Origin: RGIG6165 sp045538835
GTDB lineage: Bacteria > Bacillota > Clostridia > Oscillospirales > Feifaniaceae
Reading direction: 5' to 3'
DNA length: 64,000 bases
NCBI GenBank assembly: GCA_045538835.1
Contig: JAZQEF010000026.1
Coordinates: 62,001-126,000, forward strand
Part shown: positions 33,004-42,816 of the stretch, in pieces
How positions within the stretch are numbered: position 1 is the first letter of the stretch
How the letters are laid out: the number at the start of each line of letters is the position of its first letter
Program-made: the position numbers and the translations under genes
Notes under the pieces: model-generated
The model's input: only the letters and a program-made list of their open reading frames with translations
The model's database searches: none
What the model was told of the DNA's origin: nothing

Positions 33004-34359
33004 GTGTACGGCGAATATATCAAAAGGGTAGCTGCTCTCGGCGGCGGAAAAGCGATGATAATAACCTTTGGCTGTCAGCAGAACGAGGCGGACAGTGATA
33101 AACTTCGCGGTATGCTTGCATCTATGGGCTATGCTCCTACAGAGTGCAGGGAAGAAGCTGATGTTATAGTGCTCAACACCTGCGCGGTGAGGGAGCATGC
33201 GGAACTTCGTGTTTTCGGAATACTCGGTGCGCTCAAAGCGCTTAAAAGGAGTAAACCGTCGCTTGTTATAGCAGTCTGCGGATGTATGGTCCAGCAGGAG
33301 CATATTGCAAACGATATAAGCAAAAAATACGATCAGGTCGATATAATCTTCGGCACACATTCGAGAGAAAAATTTCCCGAAATGCTATATGAGGTGCTGC
33401 AGGGAAGAAGGGTCCAAAAAGATCTTGCGGAGAACGAAAATGATTTAGGTGAAGACATTCCCGTTGTCAGAAAGAATAAGTTTTCTGCCCTTGTTACGAT
33501 AATGTACGGCTGCAACAACTTCTGCACCTACTGTATCGTGCCGTATGTCAGGGGGCGCGAGCGCAGCAGAAGAAGTGAAAACATTATTTCTGAGATAACG
33601 GAACTTGTCGCTGACGGGTGTAAGGAGATCATGCTTCTCGGTCAGAATGTGAATTCTTACGGTAAAGACCTTGAGGGTGAGTGTAACTTTGCAACACTGC
33701 TTCGGAAAGTCAATGCGATACCCGGTGACTTTTTGATACGCTTTATGTCAAGCCACCCCAAAGATATAACAAACGAAGTCATAGATGCTATGGCGGAGTG
33801 TGAAAAGGTAGAGCGGCATCTGCATCTTCCCGTTCAGTGCGGAAGCGACAGGCTGCTTAAGATAATGAATCGCCGCTACACTTGCGAGGTGTATGAAAAG
33901 ATAATCGCATATGCCCGTGAGAAGATGCCTGATTTGGCAGTCACAAGCGATATGATAATTGGATTCCCCGGTGAAACGGATGAGGATTTTGAAGATACGC
34001 TTTCGCTTATAAAAAGAGTGCGTTTTGACTCGGCTTACACATTTATCTATTCGCGCCGAAAAGGCACACCCGCCTATTCAATGGATAATCAGGTGCCGCA
34101 GTCTGTCAAGAGTGAGAGGATGGACAGATTTATGCAGGTGCAGAATGATATATCAAAAGAGATAAATAAGGCTCTGGAAGGCACTGTTCAAAGGGTGCTT
34201 GTGGAGGGTGTCAGCAAAAATGATGATACGGTAATGGGTGCTCACACAAGCGGAGGGAAAACTGTCAATTTCAAGTGTGATAAATCACTTATCGGTCAGT
34301 TTGTAAATGTAAAAATAACTCAGGCGAAAACATTTTCGCTTTGGGGAGAAATAGTTTAA
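33004..34359 (+). CDS. miaB: tRNA-2-methylthio-N6-dimethylallyladenosine synthase MiaB
   Basis: MiaB adds the 2-methylthio group to i6A37 of tRNA. Cluster-binding Cys occur in TFGCQQNEADSDKLRGML, VLNTCAVREHAE and VCGCMVQQEH; the radical SAM motif is GCNNFCTYCIVPYVRGRERSR. A TRAM domain ends the protein. I place the start at GTG 33004, six bases after TAGGTGA; GTG 32995 overlaps that site but remains possible. The gene leads a miaB-ylbF family-mutS-mutL-miaA-hfq block, so the two steps of ms2i6A synthesis (MiaA, MiaB) are encoded in one cluster. Confidence 0.94.
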   Translation: MYGEYIKRVAALGGGKAMIITFGCQQNEADSDKLRGMLASMGYAPTECREEADVIVLNTCAVREHAELRVFGILGALKALKRSKPSLVIAVCGCMVQQEHIANDISKKYDQVDIIFGTHSREKFPEMLYEVLQGRRVQKDLAENENDLGEDIPVVRKNKFSALVTIMYGCNNFCTYCIVPYVRGRERSRRSENIISEITELVADGCKEIMLLGQNVNSYGKDLEGECNFATLLRKVNAIPGDFLIRFMSSHPKDITNEVIDAMAECEKVERHLHLPVQCGSDRLLKIMNRRYTCEVYEKIIAYAREKMPDLAVTSDMIIGFPGETDEDFEDTLSLIKRVRFDSAYTFIYSRRKGTPAYSMDNQVPQSVKSERMDRFMQVQNDISKEINKALEGTVQRVLVEGVSKNDDTVMGAHTSGGKTVNFKCDKSLIGQFVNVKITQAKTFSLWGEIV

Positions 34360-34371
34360 GGAGATATAAAA

Positions 34372-34758
34372 ATGGCAACAATTCAGGAACTCGCACATCA
34401 GCTCGGAGCAGAGCTTGCAAAAAATGAGGCAGTTGTAAAATTACAGGCTGCTGCAAAGGAACAGGAGACTGATCTCGAACTTCAGAAAGCGCTTATGGAA
34501 TTTGAGGGCTTAAGAAATGAACTCGTAACTAAGAGCGGCGAGGGTGACAATGAAGCGGCTGAAAAGCTCACACAGGACCTCACTGCACTTCAGGCAAAGA
34601 TACTCGAAATGAAGTCCATGAAGGAATACTACACTGCAAGAGAAACTGTAGAAGCATTGATGAATGATGTATACGGTATCCTCAACTTCTATATCACAGG
34701 GGAAGAACCTCATTCATGCGGTGGGGATTGCAGTTCTTGCAGTAGTTGTAATCACTGA
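34372..34758 (+). CDS. YlbF/YmcA-family protein with a C-terminal Cys cluster
   Basis: A 128-residue helical protein of the YlbF/YmcA family (residues 1-110), ending in a Cys-rich tail HSCGGDCSSCSSCNH. In Bacillus subtilis YmcA, YlbF and YaaT form the RicAFT complex, which carries Fe-S clusters and affects RNase Y processing, competence and biofilm formation. ymcA there also follows miaB and precedes mutS, as here. The five-Cys tail could bind an Fe-S cluster or zinc. The start has AAGGAG 12 bp after the miaB stop. Confidence 0.87.
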   Translation: MATIQELAHQLGAELAKNEAVVKLQAAAKEQETDLELQKALMEFEGLRNELVTKSGEGDNEAAEKLTQDLTALQAKILEMKSMKEYYTARETVEALMNDVYGILNFYITGEEPHSCGGDCSSCSSCNH

Positions 34759-34781
34759 TATTAACAAAACAGAGGTGCAAA

Positions 34782-37388
34782 ATGGCTGAACTTACGCCGA
34801 TGATGAGACAGTATCTGTCTATAAAAGAAAAAAATCCGGACTCGATACTGTTTTTCCGTCTGGGCGATTTTTATGAGATGTTTTTTGATGATGCCAGACT
34901 GGTGTCAAAGGAACTTGATCTTGTGCTCACAGGTAAAGATTGCGGTCTTGAAGAGCGCGCTCCCATGTGCGGCATTCCGTATCACAGTTCCGAGAACTAC
35001 ATAGCACGTCTTGTGGCAAAAGGCTATAAAGTGGCGATATGCGAACAGGTGCAGGATCCCAAAGAGGCAAAAGGTCTTGTTGAGAGAGACATCATAAGAA
35101 TTGTAACACCGGGTACGGTGACGGAAGCGTCAATGCTCGATGAGAACAGAAACAATTACATAATGGCTCTGCGTGTGTTCAAAAAGACTGCTGTACTTTC
35201 GTTTGCGGACATATCTACGGGTGAACTTACTGCAACTTCGGTAGATGTGTCGGAGAGTGTGACCGATGCAATTCTGAATGAAACAGGCAGATATTCCCCC
35301 AGAGAGGCGCTTGTCTACGGTGAGGGTGATGTAAATAAAGTTATTGAACTTCTGCGTGAAAAATTCTCATGCCCCGTCTGTACATTCACAAGGGAAGAAC
35401 TCTCTGAAGAGCAGGAAAAGGCACTTCTTGAAAAGTATTTTGATAAAAAATATATAAAAAGTTGCGGTCTCTCTGACATTGAGGGCGGCAATACGGTTAT
35501 AGCAATGCTTCTGCGCTATCTTGAAGATATGCAGAAGATGGATCTTGATAACATACGTGAGATAAATGTCTATGACAGCGGCAGTTATATGCAGCTTGAT
35601 CTTGGCTCAAGGCGCAACCTTGAACTCTGTGAAACGATGCGCAGGGGCGAGAAAAAAGGCTCGCTTTTATGGGTGCTTGACAAGACGGTGACGCCTATGG
35701 GCGGCAGACTTATCAGACATTGGATAGAAAAGCCTCTCTGCGATGCGAATGCCATCACCGCAAGACACAATTCCGTATCAACTCTTCTTGCCGAGAATAA
35801 GGACAGGGAGAGAATGATAGAATGTCTTAAAGACGTGTGCGATATGGAGCGTATCATTTCCCGCATAACACTTAAGACGGCGAATGCGCGTGATCTTAAA
35901 GCGCTTCAGAGGGCGGCGGAAAAACTGCTCGTTTTGAAAAACGAACTTGCAGGCTATAATAACGGACTTTTAGGCAAGATAAACAGCGAACTTGATCCGC
36001 TTGAAGATCTGGCTGTACTGCTTGACAGCGCCATTGTCGATGAACCGCCTTATGCTATCCGTGAGGGAGAAATTATCAAAAAAGGCTTTGATAAAGACGT
36101 TGATGAATTGCGTTCGCTCGTAAAGGGAAGCAGGGAAGTGCTTCTCAAAATGGAAGCAGATGAGAAAGAACGTACAGGCATAAAAACGCTGAAAATAAGT
36201 TTCAATAAAGTTTTCGGATACTATATTGAAGTGTCGAACTCATATAAAAACAGCGTTCCTCCCGAATACATAAGAAAGCAGACGCTTACCAACGGCGAAC
36301 GCTTTATTACTGAGGAACTGAAAATTCTCGAAGATAAGATACTCTCTGCAAAAGAAAAGGTTGTAGCGCTTGAGTATGATATTTTCTGCACGGTAAGAGA
36401 TACGATAGAAAAATCGGCGCAGAGGATAAAACTTACGGCATATGCAGTTGCAAGGCTAGATGTTCTGTGCAGTTTTGCAACCGTTGCCAAAAACGGCAGG
36501 TATGTCCGTCCCGACATTTCGGCAGACGGAAGTCTTACGATAAAGGACGGCAGACATCCCGTAGTTGAAAAGATGCTGAAAAATTCTCTGTTTGTGCCCA
36601 ATGATACGGTGCTCGATTGCAAAGAAAACCGTCTTGCAATAATCACAGGTCCCAATATGGCAGGTAAGTCCACGTATATGAGACAGGTGGCGGTACTTTG
36701 TCTTATGTCACAGGCAGGCTCATTTGTGCCTGCGGCAGATGCAAAATTGCCGATAATCGACAAGATATTTACAAGAGTAGGTGCATCCGATGACCTTGCG
36801 GCAGGACAGTCGACCTTTATGGTAGAGATGACCGAGGTTGCATATATTCTGAAAAATGCCACGAAGGACAGTCTGCTCATTCTTGATGAGATAGGCAGAG
36901 GAACAAGCACCTTTGACGGTATGAGTATAGCAAGGGCAGTCATTGAGTATGCCGCATCAAACAAACTTGGGGCTAAGACTCTGTTTGCGACACACTATCA
37001 TGAACTAACTGCACTTGAGGGAAAGATAAACGGTGTCAAGAACTACAATATTGCGGTCAAAAAACGCGGTGACGATATTATCTTCCTGCGCCGTATAGTA
37101 AGAGGCGGCACAGATGACAGTTACGGTATCGAAGTTGCCAAACTGGCGGGCGTACCGCAGATGATAATAGACCGCGCAAAAGAGATTCTGGAAGAACTTG
37201 AAAGCGGCAGAACTACACAGACTGAAGTTGTGTACGCATCAGCAGATGAGGATGCACAGATAACGCTTGGCGGCAGGGCGAAGGATGATTTTGTCGAAAA
37301 GATAAAGTATCTTGATATAGATACGCTCACGCCTATCGAAAGTATGAATTTGTTATATAAAATTAAAGAAGAGGCAAAGGGACTCTGA
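34782..37388 (+). CDS. mutS: DNA mismatch repair protein MutS
   Basis: MutS recognises mismatches and small loops and triggers repair. The 868-residue protein has the mismatch-binding Phe-x-Glu loop (FFRLGDFYEMFFDDA, near residue 25), the connector/core/clamp domains, and a C-terminal ATPase with ITGPNMAGKSTYMRQ (Walker A), LLILDEIGRGTSTFDGMSIA and TLFATHYHELT. The C terminus ends with the short helix-turn-helix and beta-clamp-like region. It is a full-length MutS1. The TGA overlaps the mutL ATG (ATGA-like TGATG junction). Confidence 0.98.
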   Translation: MAELTPMMRQYLSIKEKNPDSILFFRLGDFYEMFFDDARLVSKELDLVLTGKDCGLEERAPMCGIPYHSSENYIARLVAKGYKVAICEQVQDPKEAKGLVERDIIRIVTPGTVTEASMLDENRNNYIMALRVFKKTAVLSFADISTGELTATSVDVSESVTDAILNETGRYSPREALVYGEGDVNKVIELLREKFSCPVCTFTREELSEEQEKALLEKYFDKKYIKSCGLSDIEGGNTVIAMLLRYLEDMQKMDLDNIREINVYDSGSYMQLDLGSRRNLELCETMRRGEKKGSLLWVLDKTVTPMGGRLIRHWIEKPLCDANAITARHNSVSTLLAENKDRERMIECLKDVCDMERIISRITLKTANARDLKALQRAAEKLLVLKNELAGYNNGLLGKINSELDPLEDLAVLLDSAIVDEPPYAIREGEIIKKGFDKDVDELRSLVKGSREVLLKMEADEKERTGIKTLKISFNKVFGYYIEVSNSYKNSVPPEYIRKQTLTNGERFITEELKILEDKILSAKEKVVALEYDIFCTVRDTIEKSAQRIKLTAYAVARLDVLCSFATVAKNGRYVRPDISADGSLTIKDGRHPVVEKMLKNSLFVPNDTVLDCKENRLAIITGPNMAGKSTYMRQVAVLCLMSQAGSFVPAADAKLPIIDKIFTRVGASDDLAAGQSTFMVEMTEVAYILKNATKDSLLILDEIGRGTSTFDGMSIARAVIEYAASNKLGAKTLFATHYHELTALEGKINGVKNYNIAVKKRGDDIIFLRRIVRGGTDDSYGIEVAKLAGVPQMIIDRAKEILEELESGRTTQTEVVYASADEDAQITLGGRAKDDFVEKIKYLDIDTLTPIESMNLLYKIKEEAKGL

Positions 37389-39193
37389 TGGGAATTATAA
37401 GTGTGCTGTCGAAACAGCTTGCAAATTTAATAGCTGCAGGTGAGGTTGTTGAAAGACCTGCTTCGGTCGTTAAGGAACTCTGTGAAAACTCACTTGATGC
37501 GGGTGCTGATACGATAACGGTCGAAATAAAGGGCGGCGGCGCGCTTTTTATAAGGGTGTCGGATAACGGCTGCGGTATGGCGGCAGATGATGCGGTGCTC
37601 GCATTTTCAAGACACGCCACAAGCAAACTTTCCAAAGAGGAACAACTGTCGGGCATCTCAACTATGGGATTTCGCGGTGAAGCGCTTGCGGCGATATCTG
37701 CAGTTTCAAAGGTCGAACTTCTGACAAGGCAAAAGTCGAGTGAAGAGGGGGTGCTCGTCATCGCTGAGGGCGGTGAGGTGTCGCAGCCTGAGGCAGTCGG
37801 CTGTCCCGTCGGAACGACTGTAATTATTAAAGACTTATTTTTTAATACGCCTGCAAGACTTAAATTTCTCAAAAAAGACAATACGGAAGCGGCGGCAATC
37901 GAAAGTTTTGTTCAGAAACTTGCTATTGCCCGCAGTGATGTGGCGTTTGAACTTATAAAAGACGGAAAGAGCGTGCTTCTCACTGACGGCAGCAGTATGA
38001 AGTCGGCGGTATATGATGTCTTCGGCGATGCGCTTGCAGATGATATGCTGCCTGTGGATTATGAATACGAGGGTGTCACGGTAAAAGGTTTTATCGGCAG
38101 GCCCGAAGTGTCAAGACCGTCGAGAAAACTGCAGTTTTTCTCGGTCAACGGCAGAGTCATACGCTCGCTCGTTTTTCAGAGGGCTGTGGAAGAGGCGCTC
38201 AAAAACTCGCTTATGCAGGGTAAGTATCCGATATGCGCACTTGATGTGGCGGTGTCCTTTAACGGTGTTGATGTGAATGTTCATCCGTCAAAACTTGAAA
38301 TCAAGTTTGCAGATGAGCGCAAGATGTACGACGCAGTATATTTTGCTGTGAAAAATACATTTTTTGACGACACCCAGAGGCCAACCTTCAAACTTCCCGA
38401 AACAAAAGCGTATACACGATTTGACGGGGATTTTGAAGCACCTGTACAGACAGAACTTCGCACCGATTATTCTCAGTGGTCATACACAAAGAGTGAGCCG
38501 GCTGTCCAAGCACCAAGTGTAACAGATAATTTTGCAAAAGAAATGGCAAAACTCAAGGCACAGGTTGAAGAGGCAAAAAAGGAGCAGGTTATTCCAAGAC
38601 CTCAGCCTGTTAAAGAAGAAAAGAAAATACCCGACTTTCGTTTTGTTGGCGAGGTATTTAAAACATATATAATCGCAGAACTTGAAGATGAGGTGCTTAT
38701 TATAGATAAGCACGCCGCGAAAGAACGTATGCTTTTTGACAAACTTAAAAGCGGCAGGGGGGAGAGGTATTCGCAGGCACTTATTTCACCGATTGCACTA
38801 TATCTCTCAAAAGAAGAAAAAAATGCAGTAACCCAAAATATGTCTTTCTTCTCATCTATGGGTTTTGAACTTGAGGATTTTGGTGACGATAGTCTCCTTA
38901 TGCGCGGCGTGCCGTCAGATATAAATGCGCCTGATGCGGAGGCTATGGTGGTCGAAGCCGCAGGTAAACTGCTCGAGGGCAGGCGTGATGCAACCCCCGA
39001 CATATACGACGACATTATGCATTCAATGGCGTGCAAGGCGGCAATTAAGGGCGGTCAGCACAATGCAGACGGGGATCTGTGTGCGCTTGTAGCAGAACTG
39101 CTCTCATTGCCCGATATAAAGCATTGTCCTCACGGCAGACCTGTCGCAATGAGTATGACCAGGTCATATTTTGAAAGCAGGTTTAAAAGATGA
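37388..39193 (+). CDS. mutL: DNA mismatch repair endonuclease MutL
   Basis: A 601-residue GHKL ATPase. The N-terminal half has IAAGEVVERPASVVKEL, ENSLDAGAD and FSRHATSKL...GFRGEALAAI. After a flexible linker with many charged residues (about 335-415), the C-terminal domain carries the endonuclease motif as IIDKHAAKERM, a variant of DQHAxxER with Lys at the second position, plus ACKAAIKGGQ and HCPHGRP. Nicking activity, typical of MutL from organisms without MutH, is therefore expected. It overlaps mutS and miaA. Confidence 0.97.
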   Translation: MGIISVLSKQLANLIAAGEVVERPASVVKELCENSLDAGADTITVEIKGGGALFIRVSDNGCGMAADDAVLAFSRHATSKLSKEEQLSGISTMGFRGEALAAISAVSKVELLTRQKSSEEGVLVIAEGGEVSQPEAVGCPVGTTVIIKDLFFNTPARLKFLKKDNTEAAAIESFVQKLAIARSDVAFELIKDGKSVLLTDGSSMKSAVYDVFGDALADDMLPVDYEYEGVTVKGFIGRPEVSRPSRKLQFFSVNGRVIRSLVFQRAVEEALKNSLMQGKYPICALDVAVSFNGVDVNVHPSKLEIKFADERKMYDAVYFAVKNTFFDDTQRPTFKLPETKAYTRFDGDFEAPVQTELRTDYSQWSYTKSEPAVQAPSVTDNFAKEMAKLKAQVEEAKKEQVIPRPQPVKEEKKIPDFRFVGEVFKTYIIAELEDEVLIIDKHAAKERMLFDKLKSGRGERYSQALISPIALYLSKEEKNAVTQNMSFFSSMGFELEDFGDDSLLMRGVPSDINAPDAEAMVVEAAGKLLEGRRDATPDIYDDIMHSMACKAAIKGGQHNADGDLCALVAELLSLPDIKHCPHGRPVAMSMTRSYFESRFKR

Positions 39194-40125
39194 GTATAAA
39201 AACAGTCGTTGTCTGCGGTCCCACCGCAAGCGGTAAAACGGCGCTGTCGGTCAGGCTTGCAAAATATGCAGGCGGTGAAATAGTTTCGGCTGACTCTATG
39301 CAGATATACAAGGGAATGGATATCGGCACCGCAAAGGTCACTTACAGTGAGATGCAGGGTGTGCCGCACCATATGCTTGATATAGTGTCGCCTTTAGAGA
39401 ATTATTCGACGGGCAGATATGTCAGTGAAGCGGCAGAAGTCATAGCCGACATTCATGGCAGGGGAAAGATACCCTTTGTTGTGGGCGGAACGGGAATGTA
39501 TATAGATAATCTTGTAGGCGGAACGCGCTTCGGCGCACCTGCGGCTGATGAGGCAGTCCGTGAAAAGTTTATGACTCTTTTTGAAAAAAAAGGCGGCGAG
39601 CAGATGCTTGCAGAACTTGCAAAGTTTGATGAAACTGCAGCAGCTCGTCTTCATCCGAATGATAAAAAACGTATCGTGCGCGCTTACGAAGTTTTTGAGA
39701 TGACGGGCAAGCCCATATCTGTGTGGGACAGCGAATCAAAACTTATAAAAAGCCCGTATGAAGCGGTATATATAGGCCTTAAAACAGAAGACAGGTCAGT
39801 ATTATATGATCGCATCGATAAGCGTGTTGATACGATGTTTGATATGGGACTTGTCAGAGAAGTACAAAAACTTCTGGATAGCGGAGTGCCGTCGGATTGT
39901 ACGGCAATGCAGGCAATCGGATATAAAGAGATAGTATCTGCTCTATCAGGTGAATGCTCGCTTGAAGAGGCGAGGGAAGCAATTAAGCAGAATTCTCGCA
40001 GATATGCGAAAAGACAACTTACATGGTTTCGCCGCAACGAAAAAATCAATTGGTTTGACACAGATAAAACAGATATTGAAGAAATTTACAACATCTGCCA
40101 AAATTTGGTAGAATTTTCCAAATAA
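39190..40125 (+). CDS. miaA: tRNA dimethylallyltransferase MiaA
   Basis: MiaA transfers the dimethylallyl group to A37 of tRNAs reading UNN codons, giving i6A for MiaB to thiolate. The 311-residue protein has the P-loop VVCGPTASGKTALSVRLAK, SADSMQIYKGMDIGTAK, and VGGTGMYIDNLVGG, followed by the RRYAKRQLTWFRRN segment near the end. It overlaps mutL by ATGA. The gene order mutS-mutL-miaA-hfq matches many bacteria. Confidence 0.97.
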   Translation: MSIKTVVVCGPTASGKTALSVRLAKYAGGEIVSADSMQIYKGMDIGTAKVTYSEMQGVPHHMLDIVSPLENYSTGRYVSEAAEVIADIHGRGKIPFVVGGTGMYIDNLVGGTRFGAPAADEAVREKFMTLFEKKGGEQMLAELAKFDETAAARLHPNDKKRIVRAYEVFEMTGKPISVWDSESKLIKSPYEAVYIGLKTEDRSVLYDRIDKRVDTMFDMGLVREVQKLLDSGVPSDCTAMQAIGYKEIVSALSGECSLEEAREAIKQNSRRYAKRQLTWFRRNEKINWFDTDKTDIEEIYNICQNLVEFSK

Positions 40126-40192
40126 TTGTGATAGTATACTTCTTGTAAGTGCTGCCAATGCAGCAAATAAAAAAACAAGGAGATACAAAAAA

Positions 40193-40462
40193 ATGAAAAC
40201 AGCACTCAACTTACAGGACACATTTCTCAATCAGGCGAGAAAAGAGAGGATACCGCTTACGGTATACTTAATGAACGGTGTAAAGATGTTCGGAACGGTG
40301 AAAGGCTTTGACAGTTTTCTCATCGTGCTTGAATCAAACGGAGTACAGAATGTTATTTATAAACATGCCGTATCCACCGTCATTCCGTCAAGGAGCATAA
40401 ATCTCTTGGGCGGTGAACTGCCGCAGAGCGAGGAAGTGCAGGAGGCAAGAGAAGCCGTATAA
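40193..40462 (+). CDS. hfq: RNA chaperone Hfq
   Basis: An 89-residue Sm-like protein: NLQDTFLNQARKERIPLTVYLMNGVKMFGTVKGFDSFLIVL (Sm1), and the Sm2 motif IYKHAVSTVIPS. It forms hexameric rings that bind small RNAs and mRNAs. The C-terminal extension is short and acidic, as is usual in Firmicutes. Its strong AAGGAG site is 67 bp after miaA. It is the last gene of the tRNA/mismatch-repair block. Confidence 0.97.
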   Translation: MKTALNLQDTFLNQARKERIPLTVYLMNGVKMFGTVKGFDSFLIVLESNGVQNVIYKHAVSTVIPSRSINLLGGELPQSEEVQEAREAV

Positions 40463-40469
40463 CAAAGAG

Positions 40470-41687
40470 GTGAAAGTCATAAAAAAGGGAGTAACAACAT
40501 TCTTTACGTTTTTGATAGTGGCGGCGCTGAGTTTTTATTTCGGATATTATCTGATAAACTATGCGTCCGACTCGATGAATATTATCAAGGCGGAAAAGGT
40601 GACTGTATACAACTGCATAACTGCAAACGGATACGCCGTAAGAAATGAGCAGGTCATAAATTATAACGGCAGCGGTGTCGTTGTTACGACTAAAGATGAC
40701 GGTCAGCGTGTTTCAAAAGGCGGCGAAGTGGCAAAAATATATTCAAGCGCAGGCGATGCCGAAAATCAGGCGATGATACAGAGGCTGACAAAAAAGATAA
40801 ATGCCTTAAACACTGCGCTTGACGGTGTCACATACGGCGCATCGTCACTATCTGAACTTGAGACGAGTATTTCCGCAGTCAGCATGAAGATACAGGCGCT
40901 TTCTGCAACGGGAAGCGGAACAGAACTTGCCGAACTTGTGGACGAGCTTAATATTCTGCTTTCGAGAAAGAATTTAATACTTGCCGACGGTGCAGAAAGG
41001 GCGACAGCCACTTCAGTGCTTGAGAGTGAAGTGAGGAATTTAAAGCAGATGTCGGGCAGCGCGGCAAAAACGCTAAAAGCGGAGCATGCGGGGTATTTTG
41101 TCAGTATGACAGACGGATACGAAGAACTGCTCACAATGTCAGATATTGAAACTCTGACACCCGAAACGGTTAAAAATCTCGCATCATCTGTTCAGCCGAG
41201 TGACAGTGCGATAGGCAAGATAATAACAGACTATGTCTGGGCATATGTATGCACTGCACCGCACGAGCAGACAGAGGATATGAAGGTCGGAGATGTAGTG
41301 GAACTCTCGTTTTCATTTACGGGGGACAACAATCTGCCTGCAACAGTCAAATCTATAACCGACTGCGGCGACGGAAACGATCTTATCGTTGTCGAATGTT
41401 CTCAGATGACGGAGGACATGCTCTATATCAGACGGCAGACGGCTACGATAATCAAATCGTCAGTAGACGGTATCAAGGTCGATGAGATGGCGATACGAGT
41501 TGTAGACGGTGTGACAGGTGTGTATGTACTCAGAGGTTCCGAAGTGAAATTTGTATCGGTCGAGGTTATACACAAGGCAGAGGATTACTATATAGTCGAG
41601 CAGGGGACGGATGCCGATTCGCTCGTGCCCTCAGACAAAGTTTTAACAGGCGGAAAAGACCTGTATGACGGAAAGCAAATAGGATGA
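40470..41687 (+). CDS. HlyD-like membrane protein upstream of the ylm cluster
   Basis: One N-terminal membrane helix (FFTFLIVAALSFYFGYYLI) is followed by a biotinyl-lipoyl-like hairpin (NGSGVVVTTKDDGQRVSKGGEVAKIY), a coiled coil of about 100 residues, and a beta-rich C-terminal half, the layout of HlyD-type adaptor proteins. No transporter partner is adjacent. It usually precedes ylmE in Clostridia. The start is unclear: GTG 40470 overlaps the AGAGG site, and no ATG, GTG or TTG follows at normal spacing, although ATA at 40479 is seven bases after it. The TGA overlaps the ylmE ATG. Confidence 0.8.
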   Translation: MKVIKKGVTTFFTFLIVAALSFYFGYYLINYASDSMNIIKAEKVTVYNCITANGYAVRNEQVINYNGSGVVVTTKDDGQRVSKGGEVAKIYSSAGDAENQAMIQRLTKKINALNTALDGVTYGASSLSELETSISAVSMKIQALSATGSGTELAELVDELNILLSRKNLILADGAERATATSVLESEVRNLKQMSGSAAKTLKAEHAGYFVSMTDGYEELLTMSDIETLTPETVKNLASSVQPSDSAIGKIITDYVWAYVCTAPHEQTEDMKVGDVVELSFSFTGDNNLPATVKSITDCGDGNDLIVVECSQMTEDMLYIRRQTATIIKSSVDGIKVDEMAIRVVDGVTGVYVLRGSEVKFVSVEVIHKAEDYYIVEQGTDADSLVPSDKVLTGGKDLYDGKQIG

Positions 41688-42343
41688 TAAAAGAAAATAT
41701 AAAAGAGATAAAAAAGAATATAAAAAAAGCCGCAGAAAAAAGCGGCAGAAGTGAAACTGACATAACGCTTGTCGCTGTTTCAAAGACGGTAGAACCGTCA
41801 AGGATAAATGAAGCAATAGACTGCGGTGTAACGGATATAGGCGAGAATTATGTGCAGGAACTCTTAGAAAAATACGATGCCATAAAAAGAGATAAAATAA
41901 ATCTTCATTTTATTGGACATTTGCAAAGAAATAAGGTAAAATATATTGTTGATAAAGTAGATTCTATCGACAGTGTCGATTCATATGAACTTGCCGCAGA
42001 AATAGACAAGCGTTGCAAAGCGAAAAATATCGTAATGGACGTACTTGTGCAGGTCAATATCGGTGATGAGCAGAGCAAAAGCGGTGTCGATGCAAATGGT
42101 GTCTGCGAATTGGTGCGCAGAATAGGTGAGTTTGAGAATTTAAATGTCAAAGGTCTTATGTGTATACCGCCGATAGACTGTGATGCTACTCTCTTCGATG
42201 AAATGAAAAGTATTGCATACAGTCTTGAACTTAACACGCTCTCAATGGGCATGTCGGGAGATTATGAAACGGCAATTGAACACGGCTCGACCTGTGTACG
42301 CATAGGAACATCTGTATTTGGTGAAAGAAATTATAATAAATAA
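41684..42343 (+). CDS. PLP homeostasis protein YggS/YlmE
   Basis: A 219-residue PLP-binding TIM-barrel protein with the Lys-bearing ITLVAVSKTVEPSRI, GENYVQELLEKYD, LHFIGHLQRNKVKYIV, and the C-terminal LSMGMSGDYETAIEHGSTCVRIGTSVFG phosphate-binding segment. The family buffers pyridoxal phosphate and affects amino-acid homeostasis. Its position before sepF, ylmG and divIVA is conserved from Bacillus (ylmDEFGH-divIVA). It overlaps the HlyD-like gene by four bases. Confidence 0.95.
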   Translation: MIKENIKEIKKNIKKAAEKSGRSETDITLVAVSKTVEPSRINEAIDCGVTDIGENYVQELLEKYDAIKRDKINLHFIGHLQRNKVKYIVDKVDSIDSVDSYELAAEIDKRCKAKNIVMDVLVQVNIGDEQSKSGVDANGVCELVRRIGEFENLNVKGLMCIPPIDCDATLFDEMKSIAYSLELNTLSMGMSGDYETAIEHGSTCVRIGTSVFGERNYNK

Positions 42344-42360
42344 ATCAAGAGGAAGCAAAT

Positions 42361-42816
42361 ATGGGACTTTTTGAAAAAATCAAAAAATATGTAACAGCAG
42401 AAGATGAGGATTACGATGATGAGCCGATAGAGGCTCCCGTAGCGGAAGTGAGAAAAAAGGTCGTAAAGACAGAGTCTAAGCCTTCATACATTTCCGACAG
42501 AAATGAGAAGAGCAACAAGGTGCTCAACATTCACACGACCGCGCAACTTCAAGTCATTCTTGTGAAGCCTGACAGATTTGACGATGCCGCAAGCGTTGCC
42601 GATCATCTTCGTGAGAAGCACACTGTCGTGCTCAATCTCGAATCTACCAATAAAGATGTGAGCCGCAGACTTGTTGACTTTTTAAGCGGTGTTGCATATG
42701 CGCTTGATGGACAGATCAAAAAAGTTGCAAACAGCACTTTCATAATCACACCTTACAATGTTGATATTATGGGCGACCTTATAGATGAGTTGTCCAGTAC
42801 AGGAGTATTATTCTAA
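42361..42816 (+). CDS. sepF: Cell division protein SepF
   Basis: A 151-residue protein: an N-terminal amphipathic membrane-binding helix (MGLFEKIKKYV), a disordered acidic linker, and the SepF core from about residue 60 (QVILVKPDRFDDAASVADHLREKHTVVLNLE, RRLVDFLSGVAYALDGQIKKV, TFIITPYNVDIMGDL). SepF anchors FtsZ to the membrane and organises the septum. It ends directly at the ylmG start. Confidence 0.96.
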   Translation: MGLFEKIKKYVTAEDEDYDDEPIEAPVAEVRKKVVKTESKPSYISDRNEKSNKVLNIHTTAQLQVILVKPDRFDDAASVADHLREKHTVVLNLESTNKDVSRRLVDFLSGVAYALDGQIKKVANSTFIITPYNVDIMGDLIDELSSTGVLF

